A stretch of DNA of 64,000 bases from Chryseobacterium sp. FH1 (GCF_000735135.1 NZ_JPLZ01000002.1:160317-224316), one strand, 5' to 3'; counted from the first letter of the stretch, positions 35,638 to 44,396 are shown. Translations and numbers: made by a program. The notes: generated by a model not told the origin, from the letters alone.

Positions 35638-35762
35638 TTTGATTGCGCAAAGTTTTAATCGAATTAAAAATAGAAATAATATCGATGAGAATTAGGATTT
35701 CCCTTGAAAAATTATCTGAATGATTTAATAAACAAAATAAACCGATAACAATTTCTAATTCT

Positions 35763-35770
35763 TATTTTTG
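35763..35770 (+). promoter_or_regulatory. -7 promoter box of the DUF4271-hemD operon
   Basis: TATTTTTG matches TAnnTTTG and lies 15 nt before the TTG start codon at 35786, implying a leader of under 15 nt. No clear -33 box is visible. Confidence 0.4.
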
Positions 35771-35785
35771 CAAAAAATTTGAAGC

Positions 35786-36427
35786 TTGGTAAGAATAGCA
35801 GAACATAACGATTGGGTGGTATATTGTATTCTCGGGAGTATTTTTGCCTATATCATCGTGCTTTCTGTTTTCAACCGAGATGCTAACATCAAGGATTTTC
35901 TTTTGCAAAAGATAGAAGACTCCAATAATCTCCTGCCATCTTGGGCGATTATTTCCATCGTGAGAGCGGTGATGATTTCTTTACTTTTATCTCAATTTGT
36001 ACCGGTCGTTCCAAGGTTTATTTCTCATGTTCAGCTATTTGGATTTCAACTAAATAAATTTGGATTTACATTTTTAGCAGTCGTTTCTTTTGACATGATC
36101 AAAAATTTGCTCACGTTTCTTTTCTACAACAGTGTTGGCGATGGCAAAAATCTGAAAGGTCTGGCTCTGATTTCCAGCAAGTTTTTTTTCCTAGAGTCCA
36201 TCGGATTGATTGTCGCAGGATTTGCACTTTACTATTATCCATTGGATTTGGTACGATATTTTTATGTCATCATTTTCGTATTAATCTCATTATTCGTATT
36301 AAAAAACTTGATCTATATTTTTCACAATCAAGCTATTTTGCCAGAAAAATGGTATTATAAATTTTTGTATATTTGCACGCTTCAAATAGTACCCGTTTTG
36401 GTACTTTGGAAGTTCTTGTTTTATTAA
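35786..36427 (+). CDS. DUF4271 family membrane protein (TTG start)
   Basis: A 213-residue polytopic protein with about six helices. The N-terminus RIAEHNDWVVYCILG is typical of DUF4271, a Bacteroidota family without known function, and LTFLFYNSVGDGK lies between helices. The frame has a TGA two codons upstream of the TTG at 35786 and no usable ATG before the conserved NDW segment, so TTG is the only plausible start. It is 10 bp upstream of hemD and likely cotranscribed; the DUF4271-hemD order is one I recall from other flavobacteria. Confidence 0.78.
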   Translation: MVRIAEHNDWVVYCILGSIFAYIIVLSVFNRDANIKDFLLQKIEDSNNLLPSWAIISIVRAVMISLLLSQFVPVVPRFISHVQLFGFQLNKFGFTFLAVVSFDMIKNLLTFLFYNSVGDGKNLKGLALISSKFFFLESIGLIVAGFALYYYPLDLVRYFYVIIFVLISLFVLKNLIYIFHNQAILPEKWYYKFLYICTLQIVPVLVLWKFLFY

Positions 36428-36437
36428 ACATTTTAAG

Positions 36438-37178
36438 ATGAAAATCAAATCTATTCTTGTTTCACAACCCGCTCCTAATGAATCATCTCCTTACTTGGAG
36501 ATTGCAAAAAAAGAGAAAATCAAAATTGATTTCCGTCCTTTTATTCACGTTCAAGGGGTGGATGCGAAAGAACTCAGAACGCAGAAAATCGACCTTACTC
36601 AGTACACAGGCATCATTTTCACAAGCAAAAACGCGATCGATCATTATTTTCGTCTTGCGGAAGAAATGAGATTTACAGTGCCGGATTCTATGCGCTACAT
36701 CTGCCAGTCTGAGGCAATTGCCAACTATCTGCAGAAACATATCGTTTACAGAAAAAGAAAGATCAGCTTCGGCGAGAAGACTTTTTCCGACTTGGCACCA
36801 TTGTTCAAAAAACATCCTTCAGAAAAGTATCTTCTGCCATCATCTGATATTTTGACACCAGAAGTTCCAAAAGTTTTGGATTCTTCGAACATCGAATGGA
36901 CAAGAGCAGTAATGTACAAAACAGTTGCCAGCGACTTGACCGATATCAACATCGACGATTACGAAATGTTGGTGTTCTTCAGTCCGCAAGGAATCAAGTC
37001 GTTGAAGATCAACTTCCCAGATTTTGAACAGAAAGAAACGAAGATTGCCGTTTTCGGAACCACAACTCAGGCGGCCGCAGAAGAAGCTGGATTGACGGTC
37101 AACGTAATGGCTCCAACGAAAGAAACACCATCTATGACAATGGCGATAGAAAAATACATCAAAAGCATCAATAAGTAA
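36438..37178 (+). CDS. hemD: Uroporphyrinogen-III synthase
   Basis: A 246-residue HemD with the two-lobed fold; this enzyme closes and rearranges hydroxymethylbilane to uroporphyrinogen III for haem and sirohaem. Family features are the start ILVSQPAP, GIIFTSKNAIDHYF in lobe 1, and FFSPQGIKSL and AVFGTTTQAAAEEAG in lobe 2. HemD sequences vary, but these blocks and the length fit well. Other hem genes are not in the window. It follows DUF4271 and is closed by a terminator. Confidence 0.88.
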   Translation: MKIKSILVSQPAPNESSPYLEIAKKEKIKIDFRPFIHVQGVDAKELRTQKIDLTQYTGIIFTSKNAIDHYFRLAEEMRFTVPDSMRYICQSEAIANYLQKHIVYRKRKISFGEKTFSDLAPLFKKHPSEKYLLPSSDILTPEVPKVLDSSNIEWTRAVMYKTVASDLTDINIDDYEMLVFFSPQGIKSLKINFPDFEQKETKIAVFGTTTQAAAEEAGLTVNVMAPTKETPSMTMAIEKYIKSINK

Positions 37179-37200
37179 TTACTGATAACATAAATCAAAG

Positions 37201-37230
37201 CCGTCCCGAAATTTTCGGGATGGTTTTTTG
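37201..37230 (+). terminator. Rho-independent terminator after hemD
   Basis: CCGTCCCGAAA pairs with TTTCGGGATGG (one G-U), then T6. Confidence 0.75.
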
Positions 37231-37270
37231 TTTAAATTTGTTAAACGGTAAGTTATTTAATAAAAATAAT

Positions 37271-37347
37271 TTCTCGCAGATTTTGCAAATTTAGCAGATC
37301 ATTTTTCCAAATTAAAATCTGCTGGATCTGCCGAATCTGCGAGAAAA
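37271..37347. repeat. GCAGATT-rich inverted repeat element
   Basis: TTCTCGCAGATT begins the left arm (37271-37299); the right arm (37319-37347) ends AATCTGCGAGAA. The 29-nt arms agree at 24 positions after reverse complementation, with about 19 nt between. Both arms contain repeated GCAGAT words. From memory, such elements recur between genes in flavobacteria. Confidence 0.7.
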
Positions 37348-37381
37348 TTTAAGTATAGCTTAGTTAAAATTACCTTAAAAA

Positions 37382-39424
37382 ATGAACGCTCCAAAAGCAA
37401 AAAAAATAGAAAAACTTCTCGAAATTCACAACGACCAAAGGAACGACCCTTATTTCTGGATGAATGAAAGAGAAAATCCCGAAGTCATCAAATATCTGGA
37501 GGAAGAAAATGCCTACACAGATTTTGTGATGAAGGAAACGGAAGACCTACAGAATGACCTTTACGAGGAAATGAAATCCCGCTACAAAAAAGATGACGAA
37601 TCTCTGCCTTATTTTTTCAATCAATATTGGTACATCGTAAGATATGAGGATGGGAAAGAATATCCGATTTTCTCAAGAAAGTTTCAAACCTTGGAGAATG
37701 AAGAAGAGATTCTTTTGGATGCGAATGTTTTGGCTGAAGGAAAGGAATATTTCGATATTGGGAGCATTTCTATCAGCGTTAATAATGACATTCTATCTTT
37801 TTCAACGGATGTTGTCGGGAGAAGAATTTATAAGATTTTCTTCAAGAATATAAAAACCGGCGAAATTTTCGGAGACGAAATTGACAACACGACCGGAAAA
37901 GCGGTGTGGTCCAATGATAACAATTATGTCTTTTACATTAGAAAAGATGAAAGTCTGAGAGCTTTTCAAATCCATCGCCACGAGTTGGGAACTGAAACTG
38001 AAAAAGATGTTTTGATTTTCCACGAGGAAGATGAGACTTTTGACGTTAATGTTTATAAAACCAAGACTTTAGATTACATTTTCATCTCTTCATCAAGCAC
38101 AAATGAAGACGAGCACAGATTTATTCCTTCCAATGATGTCTTTGCGGATTGGAAAATCATTCAGGAACGAACTGAGGATTTGGAATATTCTGTGGAGCAT
38201 TATCAAGATGACTTTTACATCATTACGAATGCAGATGATTCGACCAACTTTAAAATTGTAAAGACGAAAGTAGAGAATCCATCAATTGAAAATTGGGAAG
38301 ATTTTATTCCGCACAGAGAAAATGTACTGTTGGAAGGCTTTGAGATTTTCAATGACTATTTCGTTTTGGAAGAACGGGAAAGCGGACTTCTTCAAATCAA
38401 AATCATCGAAAGCAAAACCGGAGATTCCCATTATCTGCCATTTTCCGACCCGACTTACACGGCGTACATCGGAACGAATATGGAATTTGACACCGAAAAA
38501 TTGCGTTTCGGCTACACGTCTTTGACAAAACCCGCTTCGACTTACGAATACGATATGAAAGAAAAAACCACCAAACTCCTGAAAGAACAGGAAGTTTTGG
38601 GCGGAAAATTCGACAAAGAAAATTATATCTCAGAGAGAATCTGGGCAACCGCAAGAGATGGAAAGAAAGTTCCGATTTCATTGGTCTATCACAAAGACAC
38701 ACCAAAATCCGAAAACACGCCACTTTTGCTTTACGGTTACGGAAGCTACGGTCACACGGTGGATGCGAGCTTTTCCAGCGTTCGATTGACGCTACTTGAC
38801 CGACGTTACATCTACGCCATCGCACACATCCGAGGCGGAGAATATCTGGGCAGAGAATGGTACGAAGACGGAAAAATGCTTCAGAAAAAGAATACGTTTT
38901 TTGATTTCATTGATTCCACAAAATACTTAATATCAGAAAATTACACGTCGCCAAAGCACCTTTACGCAATGGGCGGAAGTGCCGGCGGACTTTTGGTTGG
39001 CGCGGTGATGAATTACAATCCGGAACTTTTCAACGGGATTGTGGCACAAGTTCCTTTCGTGGACGTGGTTTCGACGATGTTGGACGATACAATTCCTTTG
39101 ACAACCGGGGAATACGACGAATGGGGAAATCCGAATGAAAAGGAATATTATGACTATATGAAATCCTATTCGCCTTACGATAATGTAGAAGCAAAAAATT
39201 ATCCTAACATATTAATTACCACAGGCTTCCACGATTCTCAAGTTCAATATTGGGAACCCGCAAAATGGACCGCGAAATTGAGAGAATTGAAAACGGATGA
39301 CAACATTCTGATTTTCAAAACCGACATGAGTTCTGGTCACGGCGGTGCGAGCGGACGATTTGAAAGTTTGAAAGAAATCGCTCTTGAATACGCGTTCCTT
39401 TTGAAGATAGAGGATAAATCTTGA
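37382..39424 (+). CDS. ptrB: Oligopeptidase B (S9 family serine peptidase)
   Basis: A 680-residue S9A peptidase: an N-terminal seven-bladed propeller (about residues 70-400) and a C-terminal alpha/beta-hydrolase domain. The nucleophile is Ser in GGSAGGLLVG near residue 533. The HIRGGEYLGREWYEDGKM segment is characteristic, and the catalytic His lies in MSSGHGGASGR near the end. Oligopeptidase B cuts short peptides after Arg or Lys. It lacks a signal peptide, so it is cytoplasmic. No operon partner is close. Confidence 0.92.
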   Translation: MNAPKAKKIEKLLEIHNDQRNDPYFWMNERENPEVIKYLEEENAYTDFVMKETEDLQNDLYEEMKSRYKKDDESLPYFFNQYWYIVRYEDGKEYPIFSRKFQTLENEEEILLDANVLAEGKEYFDIGSISISVNNDILSFSTDVVGRRIYKIFFKNIKTGEIFGDEIDNTTGKAVWSNDNNYVFYIRKDESLRAFQIHRHELGTETEKDVLIFHEEDETFDVNVYKTKTLDYIFISSSSTNEDEHRFIPSNDVFADWKIIQERTEDLEYSVEHYQDDFYIITNADDSTNFKIVKTKVENPSIENWEDFIPHRENVLLEGFEIFNDYFVLEERESGLLQIKIIESKTGDSHYLPFSDPTYTAYIGTNMEFDTEKLRFGYTSLTKPASTYEYDMKEKTTKLLKEQEVLGGKFDKENYISERIWATARDGKKVPISLVYHKDTPKSENTPLLLYGYGSYGHTVDASFSSVRLTLLDRRYIYAIAHIRGGEYLGREWYEDGKMLQKKNTFFDFIDSTKYLISENYTSPKHLYAMGGSAGGLLVGAVMNYNPELFNGIVAQVPFVDVVSTMLDDTIPLTTGEYDEWGNPNEKEYYDYMKSYSPYDNVEAKNYPNILITTGFHDSQVQYWEPAKWTAKLRELKTDDNILIFKTDMSSGHGGASGRFESLKEIALEYAFLLKIEDKS

Positions 39425-39472
39425 GACTCAGTTCCGAATTGCAGTCAAAATAAAAAATTATATATTTGATAT

Positions 39473-39700
39473 ATGAAAACCATCACATTAAATATTCCGG
39501 ATAGTATAGATATTGAAAACCGAGAGCTTGTCATGCATTTGGCATCGAATCTATATGAAAAAGGCAAACTTTCACTCGGCCAAGCTTCGGAATTAGCTGG
39601 CCTGACGAAGCGTAGCTTTGCCGAATTATTAAGCCGTTACAATGTTTCGATATTCAATTATCCATCTTCGGACTTGTCAAACGATGTGAAAAATGCATAG
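39473..39700 (+). CDS. UPF0175 family antitoxin
   Basis: A 75-residue protein of the UPF0175 family: an N-terminal beta strand (TITLNIPDSI) and a helix-turn-helix-like segment KLSLGQASELAGLTKRSFAELLSRYNVSIFNY. It is predicted to be the DNA-binding antitoxin of a UPF0175/DUF3368 type II pair. Its last 8 bp overlap the start of the toxin gene, so translation is coupled. Such modules move readily and usually autoregulate, but I see no clear operator in the 48-bp gap upstream. Confidence 0.82.
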   Translation: MKTITLNIPDSIDIENRELVMHLASNLYEKGKLSLGQASELAGLTKRSFAELLSRYNVSIFNYPSSDLSNDVKNA

Positions 39701-40148
39701 AATAATTATTTGTGACACAAGTTGTTTCATTATTCTATCAAAAATTGGGGAACTCGACATCTTACAAAAGTTGTATGGGGAAATCATCACCACACCTGAT
39801 ATTGCAGAAGAATTCGGAGAAATTCTACCAGATTGGGTAAACATCAAATCTGCAGAAAGTCAAAATACCCAAAGAATCTTGGAAACGCAGATTGACAAAG
39901 GTGAATCCAGCGCAATAGCTTTGGCTCTGGAGGTGGCAAATAGCACATTGATACTGGATGATTTCAAAGCGCGAAAGATCGCCCAAAATCTTGGACTAGT
40001 ATTTACGGGGACAATTGGCATTATCATTAAGGCAAAATTAAATGGTGTAATTCCATCCATCAAACCTTTTTTAGAAAAAATAAAAGCGACCGATTTTAGA
40101 ATTTCATTTGAAATAGAAATCCAAGCTTTGAAAGAAGCAGGAGAATGA
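39693..40148 (+). CDS. DUF3368 PIN-like toxin (predicted RNase)
   Basis: A 151-residue DUF3368/PIN-domain protein. The first acidic residue lies in CDTSCFIILSKIG, a Glu in KGESSAIALA, and Asp residues in LILDDFKARKIA complete a PIN-type metal site. The paired UPF0175 gene overlaps by 8 bp upstream. The downstream reading frame begins with ATGA overlapping this stop or shortly after it. By family analogy it is a predicted ribonuclease toxin; activity and target are unproven. Confidence 0.82.
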   Translation: MHRIIICDTSCFIILSKIGELDILQKLYGEIITTPDIAEEFGEILPDWVNIKSAESQNTQRILETQIDKGESSAIALALEVANSTLILDDFKARKIAQNLGLVFTGTIGIIIKAKLNGVIPSIKPFLEKIKATDFRISFEIEIQALKEAGE

Positions 40149-40150
40149 TT

Positions 40151-40495
40151 ATGAGCGAAGCAGAAATCTGGAAAAAAGTAGAACGTTTTTTCGAAGTTAA
40201 TTTTCAAACCGAAAAAAACCCGCCAATCGATACCTTACTTTTTATCATTGGTGTTCAGGAATTAGGAAGCGGACAGCAGAAATTCACGAAAGACGATAAG
40301 GTCAATCTTTTGCACATCGCGGTTTGCAGATTGTTGGAGCCTTTTGGTTATTATAAATTTACGCATTACGAAGATGGTTGGCCTCACTATGACAAACTCG
40401 ACGATTTGCCAGAGTTGAAACCAAACGAACAATCGCTCTTGATGAAAAAAGCGATTATTCAGTATTTTCAGGATGAGGAGATTGATTTGGAGTAA
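40151..40495 (+). CDS. Conserved hypothetical protein directly behind the toxin gene
   Basis: A 114-residue mostly helical cytoplasmic protein with LLFIIGVQELGSGQQKFTKDDKVNLLHIAVCRLL followed by a WPHYD motif. I recall similar flavobacterial proteins of unknown function but cannot name a family. I use ATG 40151, 8 nt behind an AGGAG sequence; ATG 40145 overlaps the toxin stop as ATGA and is the alternative. It may be a resident gene into whose 5' side the toxin-antitoxin pair inserted, or a third module member. Confidence 0.65.
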   Translation: MSEAEIWKKVERFFEVNFQTEKNPPIDTLLFIIGVQELGSGQQKFTKDDKVNLLHIAVCRLLEPFGYYKFTHYEDGWPHYDKLDDLPELKPNEQSLLMKKAIIQYFQDEEIDLE

Positions 40496-40540
40496 GAATT
40501 AAAATTATTTCCCCAGCCCTAGAGGGAGTAATTTTAATTC
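40496..40540. terminator. Strong inverted repeat between convergent genes, overlapping the SRPBCC stop codon
   Basis: GAATTAAAATTA (40496-40507) pairs exactly with TAATTTTAATTC (40529-40540). The interior has a CCCCAGCCCTAGAGGGAG core. It probably terminates both strands. It reaches 7 bp into the 3' end of the SRPBCC gene. Confidence 0.6.
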
Positions 40541-41024
40541 TGTGACAGTAAATCTTCCAACTGATTCAATCCCATTTTGAAGCCTTCTTCAAATCCCATT
40601 TCTACAATTTGAGTCAGTTCTTCTTTTGAATTGAAATGCAGATTGAAGGTCATTCTTGTACCTTCATCGATTCCTGTGAAGCCTATTAGCCAAGTGGTTT
40701 GTGGTAAGTCGCTTTCACTTTTCCTTTGTCATCAGCGAAAGCATCTGTCCAGGAAATACTTCTGTGTGGCATTATTTCGCCAAAGTTTGCGATTGCAAAT
40801 TCCTTCTCGCCTTCTGGGCCGACCATTGCGTACAGCCAATTTCCACCTTCTCGGAAATCCATTTTTTCGGTTTCGCATTTCCACGGTTTTGGCGCCCACC
40901 ATTGGTCTATCAATTCGGATTGGGTAAAATAATCCCAAAGTTCTGTCACGTCTGCATCATAAATCTTAGAAATATAAGCCGTTGCAGAATCTAAATCGGT
41001 GTTGAAAATAATCTCTGAATTCAT
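40534..41024 (-). pseudogene. SRPBCC (AHSA1-like) domain protein broken by a -1 frameshift
   Basis: The frame starting at 41024 encodes an AHSA1/START-like protein (YDADVTELWDYFTQSELIDQWW...) but stops at 40686 after 112 residues. The missing C-terminal part is in another frame: LPQTTWLIGFTGIDEGTRMTF and onward to a stop at 40534. The switch lies near 40700-40712. Total span 491 bp is one short of a multiple of three, so a single lost base (or two gained) explains it. Family proteins are about 160 residues, fitting the joined length of 163. No long homopolymer is at the site; it may be real decay or an assembly error. Confidence 0.75.
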
Positions 41025-41150
41025 AACGTTATCTATTTTATAAACTTAATCATAAAAAATCACACCAAACTTTTCTTATGGCAACATATTTGATTATTCA
41101 CAAAAAAATGTTAAATACGTCGATTTTAAGAAAAATTTAATAATTTCAAA

Positions 41151-41167
41151 CGTGATTTTTTATCACG
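41151..41167. promoter_or_regulatory. Palindrome upstream of the sensor kinase gene
   Basis: CGTGAT (41151-41156) and ATCACG (41162-41167) form a perfect 6-bp inverted repeat with a 5-nt gap, 47 bp before the kinase ATG. It could be an operator for autoregulation. Confidence 0.25.
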
Positions 41168-41214
41168 ACATTCTTAAAATCAGTAATTTTAACTTTTCAA
41201 ACTTAAAAATTAAT

Positions 41215-42756
41215 ATGAATAACAAATTCATTCCGATTATTTCTGTATTTATGACAATCTCGCTTATCGTTTTTGTTTCTTTGCAGTTGTATTGGATCAA
41301 AGAATTGTATACGTCTTTGGAGCAGGATTTCTCCAACAAAGTTTACTCAGCCCTGGAAACTTCAACTCAAAAAGTAAATCAAATCGAGGTAAACAAATAC
41401 TGGAACGAGACTTATAACAATGTTGGGAAAGAAGTTTTAGCATCATCAAACCAACCTACGAAAACTTACATTCAGCAAAGTTCTGACTCTGCAGATAGAG
41501 CTAATATCCTTTTCCAGACCAGCATTGTTGAAAAACAAAACATTCCGGTTTCAGCGAAAGGTGACACACTATTCACTACAAAACTTTACAAGGACGAAGG
41601 TCAATTAAAACTGAAAAGAAGCTCGCCAGAACCGTTGACTACCAACCTCAGCAGAGATATTGACAACAATTCTTATCAGATGAAAGAGTTTGCGAGACTC
41701 AGCGCAACCAATCTTCCAATCGAAAAACGAGTTGATGGCAAGATCATCGATTCTGTTGTAACTAAAGAATTGAGACTCAAAGGAATTACCACAAAATTCG
41801 GTTACGGTGTCATCAATAAAACAAATAAATTGACGACGGTTGCCAACAACATTTATCTAGACCAAAAAGAAAAAACAAATTATACTTATCCGCTTTTCAC
41901 AGATAGTAAAGACAGAACATTATACACACTCGCGATCGTTTTCCCGAGGAACGATTTCTCTTTGGTGAAACACAATCTGCCGATGCTTTTGGGAACTTTC
42001 ATCTCGTTGCTGACGATTCTTGGGATTTATATTATCTCCATCAATTATATGATGCGTCAGAAGAAAATTGCGGAAATCAAAACGGATTTCATCAATAATA
42101 TGTCGCACGAGTTCAAAACGCCTTTGGCAACCATTTCCGTTGCGGCGGATTCTTTGGCAAACGACCTGATCGCAACCAATCCCGATAAAGTGAAATATTA
42201 CTCCGGATTGATAAAACAGGAAAATATCCGAATGAAAAAACAGGTAGAAACGGTTCTGAATATGTCCAAACTGGAACGAAACGAAATGCCGTTGCACCTG
42301 AAAGAAACCAACGTGAGACAACTGATAAAGAATGTTGCAGAATCTTTCCGATTGATTGTGGATGAGCGAAAAGGAAGCTTGACGACAGATTTTAATGCGA
42401 CAAAATATAATTTCTTGGTGGATGAGTTTCACATCTCAAATGCACTGATCAATCTTCTTGACAACGCCAACAAATATTCACCAGAAACGCCGGAAATTAA
42501 GGTAAGCACAAGAAATGAAGGCAACTTCTACGTCATCGAAATATCTGACAAAGGAATGGGAATGGATGCAACGAATAAAACCAAAATTTTCGAAAAATTC
42601 TTCCGAGAAGAAACAGGAAATATCCACAACGTAAAAGGGCAAGGTCTTGGATTGTCTTACGTGAAGAAAATCATTGAAATCCATAAAGGACAAATTTCCG
42701 TAGATTCTCATAAAGGGAAAGGAAGTACATTTACCATCAAGTTACCAATGGTTTAA
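41215..42756 (+). CDS. Sensor histidine kinase (RprX-like)
   Basis: A 513-residue membrane kinase. Two helices (about residues 5-27 and 258-280) flank a large periplasmic sensor domain. The H-box is NNMSHEFKTPLATIS (phospho-His), then the N-box NALINLLDNANKYS and G-boxes DKGMGM and GQGLGLSY. Start ATG 41215 puts the first helix at the N-terminus; 21 upstream in-frame codons are not protein-like. The response regulator gene follows 92 bp later. Order and domains resemble RprX/RprY of Bacteroides; the signal is unknown. Confidence 0.9.
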   Translation: MNNKFIPIISVFMTISLIVFVSLQLYWIKELYTSLEQDFSNKVYSALETSTQKVNQIEVNKYWNETYNNVGKEVLASSNQPTKTYIQQSSDSADRANILFQTSIVEKQNIPVSAKGDTLFTTKLYKDEGQLKLKRSSPEPLTTNLSRDIDNNSYQMKEFARLSATNLPIEKRVDGKIIDSVVTKELRLKGITTKFGYGVINKTNKLTTVANNIYLDQKEKTNYTYPLFTDSKDRTLYTLAIVFPRNDFSLVKHNLPMLLGTFISLLTILGIYIISINYMMRQKKIAEIKTDFINNMSHEFKTPLATISVAADSLANDLIATNPDKVKYYSGLIKQENIRMKKQVETVLNMSKLERNEMPLHLKETNVRQLIKNVAESFRLIVDERKGSLTTDFNATKYNFLVDEFHISNALINLLDNANKYSPETPEIKVSTRNEGNFYVIEISDKGMGMDATNKTKIFEKFFREETGNIHNVKGQGLGLSYVKKIIEIHKGQISVDSHKGKGSTFTIKLPMV

Positions 42757-42768
42757 AATATAAATAAT

Positions 42769-42832
42769 AAATGGTGGTTGATAAGCGATTCTGAAAATCA
42801 ATTATCATTTATCTCTAATCAATTATTAATCA
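42769..42832. repeat. Dispersed GATAATTGAT-type repeat between kinase and regulator genes
   Basis: It contains GGTTGATAAGCGATT and then AAAATCAATTATCATTTATC and ATCAATTATTAATC. It fills most of the kinase to regulator gap, so it would be transcribed inside the operon. Confidence 0.6.
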
Positions 42833-42848
42833 AAGTAAAATTAAAAAT

Positions 42849-43541
42849 ATGAGTAATAGAATATTATTAGTAGAAGACGACCAGAGTTTTGGTGCAGTTC
42901 TGAAAGATTATTTGACGATAAACAACTTCGAGGTTACCTTGGCAACCGATGGAGAAATGGGACTGAAAGAGTTTACAGAGAAAGAATTTGACATCTGTAT
43001 CTTCGACGTGATGATGCCGAAAAAAGACGGATTTTCATTAGCAGAAGATGTGAAGAAAATTGATAAAAACACACCAATCATCTTCTTGACAGCAAGAAAT
43101 ATGCGTGAAGACATCTTAAAAGGTTATCAACTTGGCGCAGACGATTATATCACAAAACCATTTGATACTGAACTACTTCTATACAAAATCAAAGCTATTC
43201 TACAAAGAAGTGCTGTGTTGGAAAATGAAGACCAAGAGCAATTCAAAATCAGTAATATTTTCTTTGATTCTATGTTGAGACAACTTCGCGTTGGAGAGAA
43301 TGAATATAAATTGTCTCCAAAAGAAAACGAACTACTGAAGTTGCTTTGCATCCACAGAAACGACTTTATGCCGAGAGATTTGGCACTAAGAAAAATCTGG
43401 AAAAAAGAGAATTACTTCACGGCAAGAAGTATGGATGTCTATATCGCAAAATTGAGAAAACTGTTGAAAGAAGATGACGGATTGGAAATCATCAACGTAC
43501 ACGGAGAAGGTTTCCGTTTGTTGGTTAAAAATCCACAGTAA
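42849..43541 (+). CDS. OmpR-family response regulator (RprY-like)
   Basis: A 230-residue regulator with receiver domain (residues 4-115) and winged helix. Phospho-acceptor Asp lies in CIFDVMMPKKDG, acidic pocket at LLVEDDQSF, Lys in ADDYITKPF. The C-terminal wHTH (about 140-228) has LSPKENELLKLLC and the ARSMDVYIAKLRKLL recognition helix. This matches RprY-type regulators of Bacteroidota. It is paired with the kinase upstream and closed by a terminator. Confidence 0.9.
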   Translation: MSNRILLVEDDQSFGAVLKDYLTINNFEVTLATDGEMGLKEFTEKEFDICIFDVMMPKKDGFSLAEDVKKIDKNTPIIFLTARNMREDILKGYQLGADDYITKPFDTELLLYKIKAILQRSAVLENEDQEQFKISNIFFDSMLRQLRVGENEYKLSPKENELLKLLCIHRNDFMPRDLALRKIWKKENYFTARSMDVYIAKLRKLLKEDDGLEIINVHGEGFRLLVKNPQ

Positions 43542-43547
43542 AATATA

Positions 43548-43580
43548 AAATCCCTTCAGAAGTTCTGAAGGGATTTTTGT
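43548..43580 (+). terminator. Rho-independent terminator after the response regulator
   Basis: AAATCCCTTCAGA (43548-43560) and TCTGAAGGGATTT (43564-43576) are perfect 13-bp arms with a 3-nt loop, then T-rich. Confidence 0.8.
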
Positions 43581-43601
43581 TTCTATTAAATTTTATTACA
43601 A

Positions 43602-44396
43602 TTAATTCGTCGCCATTTTCTGCTCAGTAGAATTCAGAATCTGGTCTTTTTGTTCGCTGTTTTTCAACCATTCCGAACTTGAAAGATAATTCTGGTCCGG
43701 ATAATAGATGAACAAACAAGTTCTGTCTTTTATCGTATTGATGATTGGTTGCGCCAATTCTCTCGGCACTGCCGGACAACCCCAACTTCTACCCAATCGC
43801 TTTTCAGCTTTGATAAAATCTTCGCTCACATAATTTGCGCCGTGCATCACGATGCATCTTTCCAGCGCCGCGTCGTTGTAACCTTTGTCAACTCCGAATA
43901 GTCTTAGCGAATAGCCGTTATCACCATTGTAAGTTTGCTCTGTGATGTAGAATCCGAGACTTGACTGGTGCGAATCCTCCGTGTTGGAAAAATTCATTGC
44001 GAACTCTTCGCCTGTTCCCTTTCCGTGCGCTACCAAGGAATTGAACAATAATTTTTTCTCATCAGTATCGATCACCCAAAGGCGCTTCTTGTTGGAAGAA
44101 AGGCTGAAGTCACAAACTGAAAGCAAATGCGCTGTTGGTTGCAGTTTGCCAGATTTTTTCAAATTTTGGAATCCTAAAAATGCTTTTTCAAAGACTTCAA
44201 AATTCAATTTTTCTCCTTCAAACTGTAGGTTTTTGTACACTTCTTCTGCTTCGTTCACTGGTGAGAAATTCTTCTTAGGACTTAGTTTTGTTTCTTTTAC
44301 GACTTTTTTTGATTGAGAATGATTCTCAGAATTGGATGGATAAAATGAAGTGGCAATCAAATAAAACAGGCCTAATAACAATTGGAATTTCTTCAT
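43602..44396 (-). CDS. Murein L,D-transpeptidase-like (YkuD_2) protein
   Basis: A 264-residue exported protein (leader to about residue 18) with a YkuD_2-type catalytic domain from about residue 85: LWVIDTDEKKLLFNSLVAHGKG, then CIVMHGANYVSED with His, and the catalytic Cys in RSWGCPAVP. Such proteins form 3-3 peptidoglycan links or link peptidoglycan to other molecules; this subfamily is less studied. The N-terminal 60 residues are charged linker. It is monocistronic. Confidence 0.85.
   Translation of the reverse strand: MKKFQLLLGLFYLIATSFYPSNSENHSQSKKVVKETKLSPKKNFSPVNEAEEVYKNLQFEGEKLNFEVFEKAFLGFQNLKKSGKLQPTAHLLSVCDFSLSSNKKRLWVIDTDEKKLLFNSLVAHGKGTGEEFAMNFSNTEDSHQSSLGFYITEQTYNGDNGYSLRLFGVDKGYNDAALERCIVMHGANYVSEDFIKAEKRLGRSWGCPAVPRELAQPIINTIKDRTCLFIYYPDQNYLSSSEWLKNSEQKDQILNSTEQKMATN

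Noticed and set aside
38403..38825. 140-codon minus-strand frame inside oligopeptidase B
   Set aside because: Arg/Cys-rich and without motifs; the plus-strand gene accounts for this sequence.
40686..41024. Complete 112-residue SRPBCC protein
   Set aside because: The C-terminal third of the family domain lies immediately downstream in another frame, so the short form is truncated.
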